Source: Candidatus Uabimicrobium amorphum (GTDB lineage Bacteria; Planctomycetota; Uabimicrobiia; Uabimicrobiales; Uabimicrobiaceae). Taken from it: a stretch of 64,000 nucleotides of DNA. This document shows positions 62,919 to 64,000 of this stretch, piece after piece (the stretch's first letter is position 1; the number at the start of each line of letters is the position of its first letter). Below the pieces are notes generated by a model. That model ran no database searches. It was given only the letters and a program-made list of their open reading frames with translations, and was not told the origin of the DNA. Location of the stretch: contig NZ_AP019860.1 in NCBI RefSeq assembly GCF_009002475.1, positions 3,100,001-3,164,000 on the forward strand. The letters run 5' to 3'. A program made the translations under genes and the position numbers.

Positions 62919-63154
62919 ACTTTCTCCGAGCTAAAACATACATAACTAGTTTTATTTATGAACTTTGCCGAATTTAAATTATTTTAACTTTATTGCTTAA
63001 ATAGTTGTTTTTTTTTGTTTTTCACTTACAATGTTGATAGTTCTATACCACAGATAAGTATTTTATATTTATGAAATATACCGGATATTTTCCAACACTA
63101 TTATATGAACACATCATTAAAGATAAACTACAATTTAACATTTGCCGTGATCTT

Positions 63155-63196
63155 TAATGTTTGTTTAATGTTCCTGTAATGTTTATTTTGTATAAT
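63155..63196 (+). promoter_or_regulatory. Three TAATGTT direct repeats at 11-base spacing with -10 box
   Basis: TAATGTT at 63155-63161, 63166-63172 and 63177-63183, each separated by exactly 4 bases, then TATAAT at 63191-63196. No good -35 is present; the repeats cover that place. This is the layout of promoters activated by PhoB/OmpR-type regulators. The adjacent response regulator (62247-62918) is the obvious candidate and the DUF4331 gene at 63283 the target. It lies in the 364-base gap between the two genes; the rest is plain AT-rich sequence. Confidence 0.7.
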
Positions 63197-63282
63197 CACA
63201 AAAACCTTAGATTATAAATCAATGTAAATAAAACTACTGTGTATCTAATTCTTACATTAGATATTTAACCATGGAGTTACAT

Positions 63283-64000
63283 ATGAATAAAATGTCTTTT
63301 ATCGCAAAGGCAACAATATGCCTTGTGGTTTCTTCCGCAATTTTTTCCCTTATTTCCCCAAATAAGATCGAAGCTTCTAGTCACCGCGAAGCACCGTTTA
63401 TGACAACTGCTCCCAAGTTAGACATCACCGACTTCTATATGTTTCAGTCTTATGATGCTGCTAACGTTGCAGAGAATGATGTAAATCAGCGCAACACCAC
63501 TCTTATAATGAACTTTCATCCTTTACAGGATGCTTTCGGTGGCCCAAACTACTTTTTCGCTGACGAAAACGCTGCGTATCGTATCAATATCGATAACAAC
63601 GGTGATGGTGTCGAAGATATCATTTTCCAGATTCAATTCAACTTCAAAGGCGACAACTTCCGTAAACTTGCAGTTCCAACAGGTGCTGTAAACACAGAAA
63701 TTCCCCTGATCGCCCTTCCTGGAGTTGCCGATGAAGCCGATGCCAACCTTAACATAGTAGAGTCATATACTCTAACTGTAATAAAAAATGGTGCGATCGC
63801 CAATGCAACAAATTTAAACAACCTAACCCTTAACTCACAATTTGCAGGCACAACCACTTTTGTCAAACCTGTTGACAATATTGGTGCAACCACAATACCT
63901 CTATACAATGATTATGTAGAGCAACACGTATACGCATTCGGAGCCTTTGGTGAACAAGGAAAAGTTTTCGTTGGACAAAGAAACGATCCTTTCGTTGTGA
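63283..64000 (+). CDS. Exported DUF4331 domain protein (runs off the window)
   Basis: 239 codons, open to the window edge. ATG at 63283 with GGAG 6 bases upstream. Signal peptide (MNKMSFIAKATICLVVSSAIFSLISPNKIEA), then SSHREAPFMTTAPKLDITDFYMFQSYD, the DUF4331 hallmark (SSHREAP, D.TD.Y.F). It continues NTTLIMNFHPLQDAFGGPNYFFADENAAYRINIDNNGDGVEDIIFQIQF, which matches the family. The function of DUF4331 proteins is unknown; they are often found in outer-surface contexts. Likely regulated by the divergent two-component pair through the repeats at 63155-63183. Confidence 0.88.
   Translation, partial: MNKMSFIAKATICLVVSSAIFSLISPNKIEASSHREAPFMTTAPKLDITDFYMFQSYDAANVAENDVNQRNTTLIMNFHPLQDAFGGPNYFFADENAAYRINIDNNGDGVEDIIFQIQFNFKGDNFRKLAVPTGAVNTEIPLIALPGVADEADANLNIVESYTLTVIKNGAIANATNLNNLTLNSQFAGTTTFVKPVDNIGATTIPLYNDYVEQHVYAFGAFGEQGKVFVGQRNDPFVV

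Overview
This AT-rich 64 kb bacterial window has the gene content of a planctomycete-like organism. The signs are very many Hanks-type Ser/Thr kinases (five kinase proteins, six kinase domains), a planctomycete-style ECF sigma factor beside a kinase/beta-propeller receptor, PQQ-like beta-propeller, DUF4331 and MotA/VWA proteins, and the hopanoid enzyme HpnH. Low GC together with this kinase load would fit the Candidatus Uabimicrobium type of planctomycete, but that placement is inference from content, not a sequence match. TGA ends several intact genes, so the code is standard.

Layout. 1-5.3 kb: partial ECF sigma factor divergent from a kinase-propeller receptor, then a polytopic membrane protein. 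5.7-10.1 kb (minus): four-gene operon of a K+ channel, a Lon-N domain protein, an LTA-synthase-like sulfatase and a glycosyltransferase. 10.4-11.3 kb: a thioredoxin-fold protein whose W-C-x-x-C motif carries an in-frame TGA followed by a bacterial SECIS-like hairpin, most likely a selenoprotein. 11.3-13.8 kb (minus): secreted C39-like peptidase, lipoprotein and a lone sigma region-4 protein. 14.2-19.3 kb (minus): operon of kinase, triple-FHA/trypsin membrane protein, MotA/TolQ/ExbB channel and coiled-coil VWA protein. 19.5-24.6 kb (plus): Rrf2 regulator, HpnH, small protein, SufS, SufU and M17 aminopeptidase. 24.8-28 kb (minus): membrane protein and secreted GH31 glycosidase. 28.3-35.4 kb (plus): Deg protease, kinase, molybdopterin oxidoreductase, SGNH hydrolase and LRR protein. 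35.5-38.3 kb (minus): P-loop kinase and membrane phosphodiesterase. 38.5-44.2 kb (plus): large repeat-bearing membrane protein, MIP18/SufT-like protein and ClpA. 44.3-46.1 kb (minus): small basic membrane protein and Na+/solute symporter. 46.4-55.4 kb (plus): two lipoproteins, a giant double-kinase receptor, a coiled-coil membrane protein and a PQQ-propeller protein. 55.4-60.9 kb: accessory-looking region with a RAYT transposase, a SIR2-TPR protein, a secreted endonuclease I and TruA, bracketed by two tandem arrays sharing the core CTCTGACACC. 60.9-64 kb: histidine kinase and response regulator, divergent from a DUF4331 gene whose promoter holds three 7-bp direct repeats at exact 11-bp spacing.

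How genes work together. Fe-S supply (SufS, SufU, SufT-like) sits with Fe-S users (Rrf2, HpnH, molybdopterin enzyme). The kinase-FHA-channel-VWA operon looks like one membrane signalling machine. The two-component pair probably drives the DUF4331 gene. Dispersed palindromic repeats lie at 5.4-5.6, 13.9-14.1 and 24.6-24.8 kb.
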